In this document: positions 9,623 to 18,570 of the stretch, piece after piece | How positions within the stretch are numbered: the stretch's first letter is position 1 | Layout of the letters: each line of letters opens with the position of its first letter | Assembly (NCBI GenBank): GCA_017744795.1 | Contig: JAGIAQ010000009.1 | Span: 1 to 64,000, forward strand | DNA length: 64,000 nucleotides | Direction: 5' to 3' | DNA from: Niabella sp. | GTDB lineage: Bacteria; Bacteroidota; Bacteroidia; Chitinophagales; Chitinophagaceae | Program-made: the position numbers and the translations under genes | The notes under the pieces: generated by a model | Seen by the model: only the letters and a program-made list of their open reading frames with translations | Databases searched by the model: none | Told to the model about the DNA's origin: nothing

Positions 9623-9707
9623 AAGAATTATGAATTTTAAATGATGAATGTAGAATTTGTACTTTTAAGAATAAAAATAGCGAACTATCAGTAATTATAC
9701 ACAACAG

Positions 9708-10820
9708 ATAAGTATTTGGGAACAGGAAACGTTCTATGCACCGCAGGATATTATTATTATCGGGGCGGGGTTTACCGGGTTGTGGACGGCCCTTTACCTG
9801 CGCCAGCTATTTCCATCCAGGAAAATAACGGTCGTGGAACGCGGTATTACTCCGGCGGGTGCTTCCCTGCGTAATGCCAGCTTCGCCTGTTTTGGAAGTG
9901 TTACTGAGATCTTATCGGATATTGATTCCATGGGCAGTGAAAAGGCATTGCAATTGGTGGGCATGCGTTTTGAAGGACTGCGCATTCTACAAAAAATTCT
10001 TGCCGCCGCTCCTATTGATTTTACTATTTGTAAAGGATATGAATTACTGGCAGACGAACAAAAGCTGAACCGGATTGGCACATTGAATGAATGGCTTTAT
10101 TTAATAACCGGCTCGCCAGATACTTTTACGCTTGCTAGTGATAAGATTGAATCATTCGGATTTAATGGGGTTTCGCATTTGATTGAAAACCGCTTTGAAG
10201 GCAGCCTGCATCCGGGTAAATTACTAAACAGCCTCTGGCAGCTTGCCGTTAGAACCGGGGTTCAGTTTTTATTTGACACGGAAATAAAGGAGGTGGAGGA
10301 AACCCCCGATCGAATTAAGCTTGTTACACAGAATGGCCCGGCTCTATACGCCGCTCAGATCGTATACTGCACCAATGCCTTTAGCGGGCAGTTGCTGCCC
10401 GAAGTGGATCTGGTGCCAGCACGCGGTCAGATACTACTTACCGCACCGATCCCTGCTCTCAAATTTAACGGTACCTTTCATTACGAAGAAGGCTATTATT
10501 ATTTCAGAAATCTGGGTGACCGGATTTTATTGGGTGGCGCCCGCAATACCTCTTTTCAAACGGAATATACATTGGATGCGTTTACCTCGCTTCCCATCCA
10601 GCAGGCATTAGAGCGGTTTTTGTCGACCGTAGTGCTGCCAGGGCAACAACCTCAAATTGAACAGCGCTGGGCGGGCATTATGGCCATGGGTAAAGAGAAA
10701 ATGCCGATTGTAGAACAATTGACGGCACGCAGCTTTTGTGCATTGCGTCTGGGCGGCATGGGTGTAGCGCTGGCGCCCGTAGTAGGGAGAACGGTGGCGG
10801 AGCTGATGCGGAAGGGGTAA
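9708..10820 (+). CDS. FAD-dependent amine/amino acid oxidoreductase (DAO family), non-ATG start
   Basis: DadA-like flavoprotein of about 370 residues. The dinucleotide-binding motif GAGFTG (residues 19-24 from 9708) and the acidic end of the second strand (VVERG) define the FAD Rossmann fold. Later segments PARGQILLT and LGGMGVALAPVVG are typical of the family's FAD-contacting parts. No ATG, GTG or TTG lies in frame between the upstream stop at 9678 and the Rossmann fold. The first TTG, at 9780, would delete the FAD motif. The reading frame from ATA at 9708 (ISIWEQETF) resembles normal family N-termini, so ATA 9708 or ATT 9714 is the likely start, unless a base is wrong. Confidence 0.82.
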   Translation: MSIWEQETFYAPQDIIIIGAGFTGLWTALYLRQLFPSRKITVVERGITPAGASLRNASFACFGSVTEILSDIDSMGSEKALQLVGMRFEGLRILQKILAAAPIDFTICKGYELLADEQKLNRIGTLNEWLYLITGSPDTFTLASDKIESFGFNGVSHLIENRFEGSLHPGKLLNSLWQLAVRTGVQFLFDTEIKEVEETPDRIKLVTQNGPALYAAQIVYCTNAFSGQLLPEVDLVPARGQILLTAPIPALKFNGTFHYEEGYYYFRNLGDRILLGGARNTSFQTEYTLDAFTSLPIQQALERFLSTVVLPGQQPQIEQRWAGIMAMGKEKMPIVEQLTARSFCALRLGGMGVALAPVVGRTVAELMRKG

Positions 10821-10989
10821 AAGTGAATAGGCAATAGTCAATCAGTATCGTTTCCTTAAGCGCCGGATTCCAGAAAATATTAAATAAGGTTATTGAATTA
10901 GAAATGTAGAAGGGCATTATTACCGGCACGCCAGCCCGAAAGATTCATTCTGGCGGGGCGGCCCATAGATACAGTAGAAATCATAGCAT

Positions 10990-11082
10990 CTAAGGCCGCC
11001 TAAATTCCGCCTAAGGCGGAACATAGCTCATGTGTTCTTATGTTTCCTTTTCCACAGTCATAATTCTATGTGCCTATGTGGT
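10990..11082. repeat. Dispersed intergenic repeat, family E, partial copy
   Basis: This gap (10821-11120) has no gene. It contains a perfect hairpin TTCCGCC-TAA-GGCGGAA (11005-11021) and an end sequence CTATGTG-C-CTATGTGGT (11066-11082). Both parts recur in the 213-bp element at 17127-17339. The left end is degenerate here, so it looks like a decayed copy. Confidence 0.55.
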
Positions 11083-11120
11083 AAAAAATAAAAATGGCAT
11101 CTCGTCGCTTTTTATTTAGC

Positions 11121-12446
11121 TCAGCCTGAAATAAACTTATTCGCTTTCGCTTCTTTAAACTGCGCGCTTTTACTATCCCAATGCAGTGTTTCATTGGGGA
11201 ATCGCGCAGCAATCACTCCCAGGAGAATCACTTCGGTAAGTTTGGCGGAGTAGGCAAAAGGTGCGCTGCATTTTGCTTTTCCAAGGCAGGTATCTACAAA
11301 CTGGTGGTAATGTTTGAGCGATTCCGTATCATAGTTGGTAACGGGCTTTCCTGCGGCACCATCGGGGTCGTATTTTGCAACATCGATATTTTCGTATTGA
11401 TCATTAACGATCAATTTGGGCAGCTGCATAAAATGCGGCAAGAGGAGCCGTTTCCCGTTTTCTCCAATGAACATAGCGCCCTGGTCGGGCAATTCTGCAC
11501 CACCGGGTAGCTGCAAGTCGGCCTGGGGTTCCGGCGCGCCCTTACCATCATACCATACCCACTCAAGTTTATCTGCAGTGTAAGCGGTGCCGGGGAACAC
11601 ATACGTTACATGATTTTTTTCGGGATGACCAAAGCTGTTGGGTGCGCGGCACTCGTTCTTAACGCTCAGCGGCACCGTTAATTTCAATGCATTGTAAGGA
11701 GTGTCAAAAATATGAACGCCCATATCCCCCAGCGTACCGCATCCGTAATCAATACATTTTCTCCAGTTGCTTGGGTGATAGAGTCCCTCTTTATAAGGTC
11801 TTTTTTTAGCAGCACCTAACCATTTGTCCCAATCGAGCGATGCAGGTACAGGATCGCTGCCCTGGGGTTCCGCACCATCATACCCCCACACTTTAGGCGA
11901 CCAGGCTATGACTTTCTTTACCTTCCCGATAATACCTTTCCGGATGAGCAGGGTGGCCAGTTTATAATCGTAAAATGAATGGACCTGGATGCCCATTTGC
12001 GTTACTAATTGTTTTTGTGTGGCCACCGCTTCCATTTTCCTTGATTCCGCAATGTAATGGGTGAGCGGCTTCTGGCAATATACATGCTTGTTATGCTCCA
12101 TCGCCAGCAGTGATACGGGTGCGTGTATATGATCAGGAGTGGAAACAACTACCGCATCAATTTCATGTCCCATCGTTTTGAACATTTCTTTGTAATCTGA
12201 AAATGTCCGTGCACCGGTATGCAGGGCACTGGCCTTGCTAAGATTATTTTTGTCTACATCGCAAAGCGCCACAATTTCTACAGCGGCATGTGCGGCAATA
12301 GCTGCCAGGTCGTTAGCTCCCATGCTGCCCACGCCTACATGGGCCACTCTTAATTTAGTGGCGTTGCCCGATGCTCCTGATGGGAAGGGTAACAGGAATG
12401 CGATGGATCCGGCTGCGGTTGTTTTTAAAAAACTTCTTCTTTTCAT
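11121..12446 (-). CDS. Gfo/Idh/MocA family oxidoreductase with Tat signal
   Basis: NAD(P)-dependent sugar or cyclitol dehydrogenase family, 441 residues. Residues 3-8 (RRSFLK) form a twin-arginine signal, consistent with export of a protein that binds its cofactor in the cytoplasm first. A Rossmann GVGSMG motif lies near residue 38 and the family lysine is in QKPLTHY near residue 127. The C-terminal half is the usual alpha/beta domain. Tat-exported members are common in Bacteroidota with many glycan-use genes, and some are glycosidases using a redox mechanism. The substrate here is unknown and no operon partner is next to it. Confidence 0.9.
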   Translation of the reverse strand: MKRRSFLKTTAAGSIAFLLPFPSGASGNATKLRVAHVGVGSMGANDLAAIAAHAAVEIVALCDVDKNNLSKASALHTGARTFSDYKEMFKTMGHEIDAVVVSTPDHIHAPVSLLAMEHNKHVYCQKPLTHYIAESRKMEAVATQKQLVTQMGIQVHSFYDYKLATLLIRKGIIGKVKKVIAWSPKVWGYDGAEPQGSDPVPASLDWDKWLGAAKKRPYKEGLYHPSNWRKCIDYGCGTLGDMGVHIFDTPYNALKLTVPLSVKNECRAPNSFGHPEKNHVTYVFPGTAYTADKLEWVWYDGKGAPEPQADLQLPGGAELPDQGAMFIGENGKRLLLPHFMQLPKLIVNDQYENIDVAKYDPDGAAGKPVTNYDTESLKHYHQFVDTCLGKAKCSAPFAYSAKLTEVILLGVIAARFPNETLHWDSKSAQFKEAKANKFISG

Positions 12447-12537
12447 ATAATCGTTATGCTTTTATGCGGTATTCAAAAATAAGATAATTAAACGAGAGAT
12501 GCACAATGTGGTTAATAGTTATCTTTCCATTCAAAAA

Positions 12538-13428
12538 ATGAAATTCGGAAAAGTTGAAAACCCCGGGGCTGTTGATTTTACATTGCCCAAAGATGATCCG
12601 GAAACAGCCCGGGTATTAAGAGCAGCTCCAAAAGGATCGAACTTTGAGGTATATGTTGGCTGTGCGAAATGGAACCGAACCGACCTGCAGGGCTTTTATC
12701 CGAAGGGCACCAAAGACGAACTTCATTATTATTCCCGTCAGTTTAATTGTATCGAGCTGAATGCTACTTTCTATAAAATGCCCGATTGGAAACAGGTGGA
12801 AACCTGGAAAAACAAAACACCCGATGGATTTAAATTTTTTCCAAAGCTTACGAATACGATCAGTCATTATAAGCGCCTGATTGAAGTACAGCCCGAAGTT
12901 GAAATCTTTTGCAACGCCATCAGCAATTTTGAAAACCGGCTGGGAATGGCCTTTTTACAACTGCACGATAATTTTGCGCCCAAAGATTTTGGCCGGCTCG
13001 AAGCGACCCTGAGTCATTTTCCCAAAGGCATTCCACTGGCGGTTGAAGTGCGTAATGAACAATGGTTTGCCAACAAGCAGGTTAGCCATCAGTATACTGA
13101 ATTATTGGAGCGGCTGGTACTATCCAACATTATTGTAGATACCGCGGGACGCCGGGATATGCTCCACATGCGGCTCACCAATCCCGTGGCATTTGTCCGT
13201 TTTGTTGGAGCCAACCACCCTACCGATATAAGCCGGTTGAACGACTGGATAGCACGTATTAAAAAATGGCGAAACGAAGGCCTGCAAGCACTATACTTTT
13301 TTGTGCACCAGAATGTGGAACTGGACTCACCCCTGCTTGCGGCACATTTTATCCATTCGATGAATGAAACTTTTGGACTTTCATTAAAAATTCCTGATAA
13401 AGCCGGCGAACAAGGAACCTTGTTTTAA
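12538..13428 (+). CDS. DUF72 domain protein
   Basis: The product is 296 residues if started at the ATG at 12538 (MKFGKVENPG); an ATG 39 bp upstream is possible but adds an atypical leader. The DUF72 (YecE-like) TIM-barrel family is recognised from VGCAKWNRTDLQGFYP, FNCIELNATFY and the central AVEVRNEQWF segment. The biochemical role of the family is not established. It is divergent from the Gfo/Idh/MocA gene and no partner gene is evident. Confidence 0.9.
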   Translation: MKFGKVENPGAVDFTLPKDDPETARVLRAAPKGSNFEVYVGCAKWNRTDLQGFYPKGTKDELHYYSRQFNCIELNATFYKMPDWKQVETWKNKTPDGFKFFPKLTNTISHYKRLIEVQPEVEIFCNAISNFENRLGMAFLQLHDNFAPKDFGRLEATLSHFPKGIPLAVEVRNEQWFANKQVSHQYTELLERLVLSNIIVDTAGRRDMLHMRLTNPVAFVRFVGANHPTDISRLNDWIARIKKWRNEGLQALYFFVHQNVELDSPLLAAHFIHSMNETFGLSLKIPDKAGEQGTLF

Positions 13429-13505
13429 GGAGCAACAGTAAGATCGCGCAGCAATTACTGGGATCTTTTACTTGATTACTTCATCATAACTGCCCACCCT
13501 TTCAT

Positions 13506-14168
13506 TCAACCATTGTTTGCCAATCCTTCTTCCAGTTCTGATTTGCTTTTTATGAGAGTATTCATTTCTTCTGGGGATAAAAAAAAGTATTTTGCATTGA
13601 TGCCCTCAATTTTTTTGCACCCCCAAACGGCTAATCCAAAATCGACACCGGCATCTCGGGCACATTGATAATCATATAGGGTGTCGCCGATATACAATGC
13701 TTCGTCGGCTTTAATACCGGCCTGTTTTAAGTAAAGAACCATGCCAGCTGCTGATGGCTTGGGAACCTTGTAATCATCAATGCATAAGGAAATATCAATT
13801 TTATCCCCTATGCCAAATGGAATAAAGTCCTCTATATATTCTAATCGGGTTTTAGAGGTTAGCACGCCTATTTTTATTTTTTTCTCTTTTATGGTAAAAA
13901 GCAGCTCTTTAATACCCGGGAATAATCGAACTTTTGAAAAATGATCTTTGAATTTTAGATGCCAAACGGATAAAACCTTTTCTATATTATCAATTTTAAG
14001 CTGTTGAAGCGCTGTTGTTCCGGGTATTCCTAATGCAAAATTTAAATCTTCTAATGTATAATCTATGTTATGGGTTTCTTTTAGTGTTTCTTTTAAAGAA
14101 TTTAATACCGTCGCCTCAGTATCAATTAAGGTTCCATCCAGATCGAAAATAATGTGTTTATACTTCAT
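13506..14168 (-). CDS. HAD-family hydrolase (phosphoglycolate phosphatase-like)
   Basis: Cytoplasmic HAD phosphatase of 220 residues. I use the ATG at 14168, which places motif I (DLDGT, nucleophile Asp9) close to the N-terminus; a longer start at 14195 adds nine unlikely residues. Motif II is in GVLTSKT, motif III is the Lys of KVPKPS, and motif IV is in YIGDTLYD. A cap domain of about 60 residues lies between motifs I and II, as in Gph and PpaX. The physiological substrate is unknown. A lipoprotein gene lies 52 bp upstream on the same strand. Confidence 0.88.
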   Translation of the reverse strand: MKYKHIIFDLDGTLIDTEATVLNSLKETLKETHNIDYTLEDLNFALGIPGTTALQQLKIDNIEKVLSVWHLKFKDHFSKVRLFPGIKELLFTIKEKKIKIGVLTSKTRLEYIEDFIPFGIGDKIDISLCIDDYKVPKPSAAGMVLYLKQAGIKADEALYIGDTLYDYQCARDAGVDFGLAVWGCKKIEGINAKYFFLSPEEMNTLIKSKSELEEGLANNG

Positions 14169-14220
14169 ATAATTTTTTACCATGACAGTTAACAAAGGAT
14201 CTATTTGTTTTTATTTCTTG

Positions 14221-14625
14221 CTACTTTGCTTCAAGCACGAGCTCATTATGCGCAAAACCTTTACAATGATCCTGAAGATATACTTTTAAAATGGCTTTTC
14301 CTGTCAATCGCTTTATCTTATTGTTATTGGTAATAACAAGAGAATCTATATTATCTGCTAACCTTTCCAGACTCGCATCACTCCAGTTGCCGCGACCAAA
14401 ATAAAATGTTTTCCGGGTTGTATCATTTTGAGGAACCCGGATCACTATTTTTCCGGGATAACTGGCTCCGGCTATCATCCTGTTTCCGTACAGAACTATT
14501 GAATCACCGTTTTCACCAGTTGCCTGCAGAATCATTATCTGTGCATAGTCGCAACCCTGAAGCAATCCAATTCCAATCGGAACAACAATAAAGAGCAGCA
14601 ATTGAATGATTGATTTCTTTTTCAT
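14221..14625 (-). CDS. Predicted lipoprotein, unknown function
   Basis: The product is 134 residues. A positively charged N-terminus (MKKK) is followed by a hydrophobic stretch and the lipobox LLQGC with Cys25, so it is probably lipidated and anchored in the cell envelope. The mature part of about 110 residues has alternating hydrophobic positions that suggest beta strands. I do not recognise a family. It lies in the same direction as the HAD gene, 52 bp away, and may be co-transcribed with it. Confidence 0.75.
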   Translation of the reverse strand: MKKKSIIQLLLFIVVPIGIGLLQGCDYAQIMILQATGENGDSIVLYGNRMIAGASYPGKIVIRVPQNDTTRKTFYFGRGNWSDASLERLADNIDSLVITNNNKIKRLTGKAILKVYLQDHCKGFAHNELVLEAK

Positions 14626-14710
14626 TTTGGAAGGTTTTGCGTCTGTGGCATCAATCGTTCTCTGATCTGCCCTTTAATACCCGAACTCCATTGCAGGTAA
14701 CCCATGCAAT

Positions 14711-14741
14711 AAAAAAGCGGTCTCCTGTAAAACAGAAGACC
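14711..14741 (-). terminator. Intrinsic terminator after the TrpB-like gene
   Basis: A 10-bp stem with one G-U pair (14719-14728 with 14732-14741) and a 3-nt loop is followed on the minus strand by GC and six T (14711-14716). It begins 27 bp after the stop of the TrpB-like gene. Confidence 0.9.
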
Positions 14742-14767
14742 TCCGGGACAGATAGTAAAACAATCTC

Positions 14768-16126
14768 TTACTGAGGTTGCAGCACCTCAATATCTTTAAG
14801 GGCGCCGGTTAATTCTTCGTCGGTAAACGAATGATTCACCAGCTTACCTGCGAAATAATCCTGGTAGGCAGCCATATCCACAAATCCATGTCCGCATAAA
14901 TTAAATAGGATGGTCTTGCTTACGCCTTCTTCTTTCGCCCTATTTACTTCCCGTATCACCTGGGCAATACCATGGTTCGCTTCCGGCGCCGGAATAATGC
15001 CTTCGGCTTTTGCAAATAAAACGCCGGCTTCAAAACATTCCAGTTGCTGGATGGCATTGGCTTCAATTAATCCGTCTTTTAGCAGCTGGCTGCACAATAC
15101 ACTGGCGCCGTGATACCGCAACCCGCCTGCATGTATGGCCGCTGGTGTAAACGTATGCCCCAGGGTATACATCGGCAACAGGGGAGTATATCCTTGTGTA
15201 TCACCAAAATCATACATGAATTTCCCTTTGGTCAGTTTGGGACAGGATGCTGGCTCCACCGCAACACAACGTACTTGTTTACCTGAAATTTTATCTTTTA
15301 TAAACGGAAAAGAAAGTCCGGCAAAGTTGGAGCCGCCGCCCAGCGGCGCAATGATCACATCCGGGTAATCGCCTGTGTACTCCAATTGTTTTTTTGCTTC
15401 CTGTCCGATGATGGTTTGATGCAACAGCACATGATTCAATACAGAACCTAACGAATACTTGGTATCGGCATCCCCTGCCGCAATTTCAATGGCTTCAGAT
15501 ATTGCAAGTCCCAGGCTCCCGGGTGTGTTGGGATTGGCCTCCAGGGCATTTCTTCCGGCCTGTGTATTAGTGCTGGGTGAGGCATAAACTTTAGCCCCGA
15601 AAGTATTCATCAGTATCTTCCGATACGGTTTTTGATCATAGCTGATGCGCACCATGTACACTTCACAATCGATGCCGAAATGGCTGCAGGCAAAACTAAG
15701 CGCCGTGCCCCATTGCCCGGCACCGGTTTCGGTAATGATGCGTTTCACACCTGCTTTTTTATTGTAATAAGCCTGAGGAATAGCCGTGTTGGGCTTGTGC
15801 GAACCGCTGGGACTGGTGCCTTCATATTTATAATAAATTTTACAATCCGTTTGCAGCGCTTTTTCCAGTTCAGTAGCTCTGATCAGCGGTGTAGGTCGCC
15901 AGATACGGTAGGCTTCCTGTACCTCTTCGGGAATATCAATATATCGTTCTGCAGAAACCTCTTGCTGGATCAGCTCCATGGGAAACAAAGGAGCAAGATC
16001 TTCACCGCTAATGGGCTGTTTGGTTTGCGGATGCAGCGGCGGCAAGGGCTTATTGGGCATGTCAGCAATGATATTGTACCATTGGGTAGGCATGTCCTTC
16101 TCGTTCAAAAGAATTTTCTTTTCCAT
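14768..16126 (-). CDS. TrpB2-type tryptophan synthase beta-like PLP enzyme
   Basis: Fold-type II PLP enzyme of 452 residues. The PLP-binding lysine is Lys111 in SGSHKPNTA, and the phosphate-binding loop is GGGSNFAG near residue 260. The extended N-terminus with RPTPLIRA (77-84) and the overall length fit the TrpB2 group rather than TrpB1. TrpB2 proteins make tryptophan from indole and serine but often do not pair with TrpA. No trpA or other trp gene is next to it here, so an indole-salvage or moonlighting role is as likely as biosynthesis. It ends in a strong terminator. Confidence 0.9.
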   Translation of the reverse strand: MEKKILLNEKDMPTQWYNIIADMPNKPLPPLHPQTKQPISGEDLAPLFPMELIQQEVSAERYIDIPEEVQEAYRIWRPTPLIRATELEKALQTDCKIYYKYEGTSPSGSHKPNTAIPQAYYNKKAGVKRIITETGAGQWGTALSFACSHFGIDCEVYMVRISYDQKPYRKILMNTFGAKVYASPSTNTQAGRNALEANPNTPGSLGLAISEAIEIAAGDADTKYSLGSVLNHVLLHQTIIGQEAKKQLEYTGDYPDVIIAPLGGGSNFAGLSFPFIKDKISGKQVRCVAVEPASCPKLTKGKFMYDFGDTQGYTPLLPMYTLGHTFTPAAIHAGGLRYHGASVLCSQLLKDGLIEANAIQQLECFEAGVLFAKAEGIIPAPEANHGIAQVIREVNRAKEEGVSKTILFNLCGHGFVDMAAYQDYFAGKLVNHSFTDEELTGALKDIEVLQPQ

Positions 16127-16257
16127 TTTTAAATTGCGTTTTAATAAAATCAGGAGAATTAAATATAAGGCAATTATGCTATATAATTAATCTAAAAACG
16201 CATATTATTGAGAATAGGAAATGGCGTCAGCCGAGACTAGCCAGGAAGCAACTTTTG

Positions 16258-16320
16258 AACCATTAAGGTTTTAAGCTCATTGAGAAAACAGCTTAATGAG
16301 CATCTTAACCCTTAATGGTT
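16258..16320. repeat. Dispersed intergenic repeat, family F, copy 1
   Basis: A long imperfect hairpin. The outer arms are a perfect 11-bp inverted repeat (AACCATTAAGG at 16258-16268 with its complement at 16310-16320), and inner 7-bp arms GCTCATT/AATGAGC lie at 16275-16281 and 16295-16301. A related run (CATTAAG..TTAAGG..CATTAAGG) is at 52725-52756. Confidence 0.6.
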
Positions 16321-16377
16321 TGTTACTCGTTGCTTTGCTGAACAAAAATACTTTTTGGTTAACCTCGTCTCATTCCA

Positions 16378-17097
16378 CTACCACCCGCTGGCCAGTACAT
16401 CCGCCAGGTGCATGGTTTTGATGGAATATTTTTTATTATCGATATAGCCTTGCAAGTGCATCAGGCAGGAAAGGTCGGTACTGATCAGGTATTCTGCGCC
16501 GGTGGCGATGGCATTCTCTACTTTTTGTTCTCCCATATTAATGGAGATACCGGGAAATTTTACGGCAAAAGTGCCGCCAAAGCCACAGCAGGTTTCCACA
16601 TCGTTCATTTCATTTAATACCAGGCCACGCACATTCGAAAGCAATGTTCTCGGCTCTGATTTTATCTTACACTCCCGCAGGCCCGCACAGCTATCATGAT
16701 AGGTGGCATTCCCTTTTAATGTAGCGCCGGTGTCGGTCACTTTTAATACGTTAATCAGAAAATCAGAAAGCTCATAGATCCGGGCGCCCAGGGCTTTGAC
16801 CTCATTGTGTACGGATGAATTATCGAACAACTTCGGATAATAATTGCGTACAAAGCCCACGCAGCTGGCACTGGGTGCCACCACATAATCAGCTCCGCTG
16901 AAATCATTTAAAAACTTGGTACATACTGCCTTTGATTCTTCCCAGAAACCTGCATTAAAAGCAGGCTGTCCGCAGCAGGTTTGCTCAGCATTGTAAGTAA
17001 CTTTACATCCGAACTTCTCCAGCACTTTTATCATATTAAAGCCCGTCTGAGGATAAAGCTGGTCTACAAAACAAGGTATAAATAACTGTACGTTCAT
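16378..17097 (-). CDS. LutA/YkgE-like Fe-S protein with two CCG domains
   Basis: The product is 239 residues with two cysteine-rich CCG domains. The first contains TCCGQPAFNAG (about 41-51), the second contains DSCAGLREC and TCCGFGGTF. Such domains bind Fe-S clusters and in LutA are part of an L-lactate oxidation complex LutABC. Here it stands alone: no lutB or lutC lies within the window, so either the partners are elsewhere or it serves another oxidase. No signal peptide or membrane segment is visible. Confidence 0.85.
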   Translation of the reverse strand: MNVQLFIPCFVDQLYPQTGFNMIKVLEKFGCKVTYNAEQTCCGQPAFNAGFWEESKAVCTKFLNDFSGADYVVAPSASCVGFVRNYYPKLFDNSSVHNEVKALGARIYELSDFLINVLKVTDTGATLKGNATYHDSCAGLRECKIKSEPRTLLSNVRGLVLNEMNDVETCCGFGGTFAVKFPGISINMGEQKVENAIATGAEYLISTDLSCLMHLQGYIDNKKYSIKTMHLADVLASGW

Positions 17098-17126
17098 TGT
17101 ATCTCAAATATATTCAGTGATTAAAA

Positions 17127-17339
17127 AACCACATAGGAACATAGTTTTTATTGCCCAAGAACAGAAACAAGAATGTTGCTCTTCTTAAAACACCAGTCCT
17201 GCAAAGGAGACACGTAGCAGCGGCTCTTTTGAGAAAACATAGATTCCGCCAACGGCGGAAATTGCTGCCTTCAATTGTCAGGAGACTATGTGCTTTTATA
17301 TTTCCTTCCTGCCATTGCGCTCTATGTGTCTATGTGGTT
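17127..17339. repeat. Dispersed 213-bp element, family E, with terminal inverted repeats
   Basis: The gap between ribH and the LutA-like gene is filled by this element. Its ends are 18-bp inverted repeats (17127-17144 and 17322-17339) that match at 16 positions. Inside it is a perfect hairpin TTCCGCC-AAC-GGCGGAA (17244-17260). It encodes no transposase. Family E parts recur at 10990-11082. Confidence 0.65.
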
Positions 17340-17370
17340 AAACAAATCCAGTTACAAAAGAATGTTCTTA

Positions 17371-17847
17371 TCATGAATTGATCATCTTAATCGCTGTAAT
17401 AGCCGCTTCCTCCCCTTTATGCCCGTGGATCCCGCCGATGCGCTCCTGCGCCTGCTCTTCGGTATTTACCGTGAGCACGCCAAAAATAGTGGGCACGGGC
17501 AGCAACAGGTTCAGCTGCAATACGCCCTGGGTAACGGTATCACACACGTAATCAAAATGCGGGGTATCACCTTTTATGACGCAACCCAGCGCAATAAAGG
17601 CATCCGGTCCACGCTCGGCATGCGTGCGCGCCCAATGGCGTTTGATTGCAAAGGGCAGCTCCACAGCACCCGGAACGATTAATGTCTGATAGTGTACTTT
17701 GTATTGCTCAAAGACGCGTTTACAACCCTCTTCCAGTGCATCCACTATGGGAGCGTTCCACTCTGTTTTCACCAAAACAACACAGGCATCCGTTTTAAGA
17801 ATGCCCGCATTAATATTGTATAAAGAACTGTTTCCTTGTGTTGCCAT
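17371..17847 (-). CDS. ribH: 6,7-dimethyl-8-ribityllumazine synthase
   Basis: Penultimate enzyme of riboflavin synthesis, 158 residues, expected to form pentameric or icosahedral shells. Visible motifs are TEWNAPIV near residue 27, PGAVELPFA (about 59-67), GCVIKGDTPHFDYV with the catalytic His, and PTIFGVLT. Its ATG overlaps the stop of the upstream TPR gene by one base (TAATG), so translation is probably coupled. No FMN riboswitch is seen upstream, because the gene sits at the end of the pdhA operon. Confidence 0.95.
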   Translation of the reverse strand: MATQGNSSLYNINAGILKTDACVVLVKTEWNAPIVDALEEGCKRVFEQYKVHYQTLIVPGAVELPFAIKRHWARTHAERGPDAFIALGCVIKGDTPHFDYVCDTVTQGVLQLNLLLPVPTIFGVLTVNTEEQAQERIGGIHGHKGEEAAITAIKMINS

Positions 17848-18545
17848 TAGTTTACATTATATACCCCCAATTGTGCCAGGTATTTATCCGCATCAAAGCC
17901 CTGCTGGGTACGGGGGTACTTTTCTTTTAACTGGGTGTACAGGTCAATTGCCTGTTTTTTGTCGTTCAATATATGTTGGGCCAGGTAAGCAGCGCTGAAC
18001 AGCGCATCGGCTGACGCCATCTGATCTGCTTCAAATTCGGTGGCCGCTTTCTTATAATTTTCCAGCGCCTTGGCCCCGTTACCCAAATCACCATAAGCAT
18101 CACCCAATAATTTATAGGTACGCTGCTGCACTTGTTTGGAATCAGATTTGAAATCATTAAGGTATTTTACCGCCTTATCATTCTGATTCAGTTTTACATA
18201 ACAAACTCCCGCATAAAAATTCGCCAGGTTACCCATGGGAGTGCCACTGTATTTGCTGGCTATCGCCACAAAACCAGGGTTTACCCCATCGCCGTTCAGC
18301 GCAAGGTTAAAAGAATCCTTCCGGTAATACTCCTCGGCTTTAAATCCTTTGTCCAATGCCTCTTCGATCTTGGGTTTTTGTACAAAAGATTTATATAACA
18401 TATAACCCGCTGCCACTACTACCACAGCCCCTAAAATAAGGCTGATCTTTTTTCCGTATTGCAGCCAGAATACTCTCAAGTTGTCAATTGCGTTAGATCC
18501 TGTACTATGTTCATTTACAGCATCTATGCTACGCTTATCCGTCAT
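17847..18545 (-). CDS. TPR-containing single-pass membrane protein (YfgM-like)
   Basis: The product is 232 residues. A cytoplasmic N-terminus of about 32 residues is followed by one transmembrane helix (about 34-52) and a periplasmic region with two to three TPR-like helical pairs (for example ANFYAGVCYVKLNQNDKAVKYL). The layout resembles the YfgM/ancillary SecYEG family. It lies between pdhA (25 bp gap) and ribH (1 bp overlap) in one transcription unit. The role is inferred only from architecture. Confidence 0.8.
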   Translation of the reverse strand: MTDKRSIDAVNEHSTGSNAIDNLRVFWLQYGKKISLILGAVVVVAAGYMLYKSFVQKPKIEEALDKGFKAEEYYRKDSFNLALNGDGVNPGFVAIASKYSGTPMGNLANFYAGVCYVKLNQNDKAVKYLNDFKSDSKQVQQRTYKLLGDAYGDLGNGAKALENYKKAATEFEADQMASADALFSAAYLAQHILNDKKQAIDLYTQLKEKYPRTQQGFDADKYLAQLGVYNVN

Positions 18546-18570
18546 TTTAATATATATTAATTGTTAGTTT

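Noticed and set aside
15632-16132. 166-codon plus-strand frame
   Set aside because: Antisense to the TrpB2-like gene, with no signal of its own.
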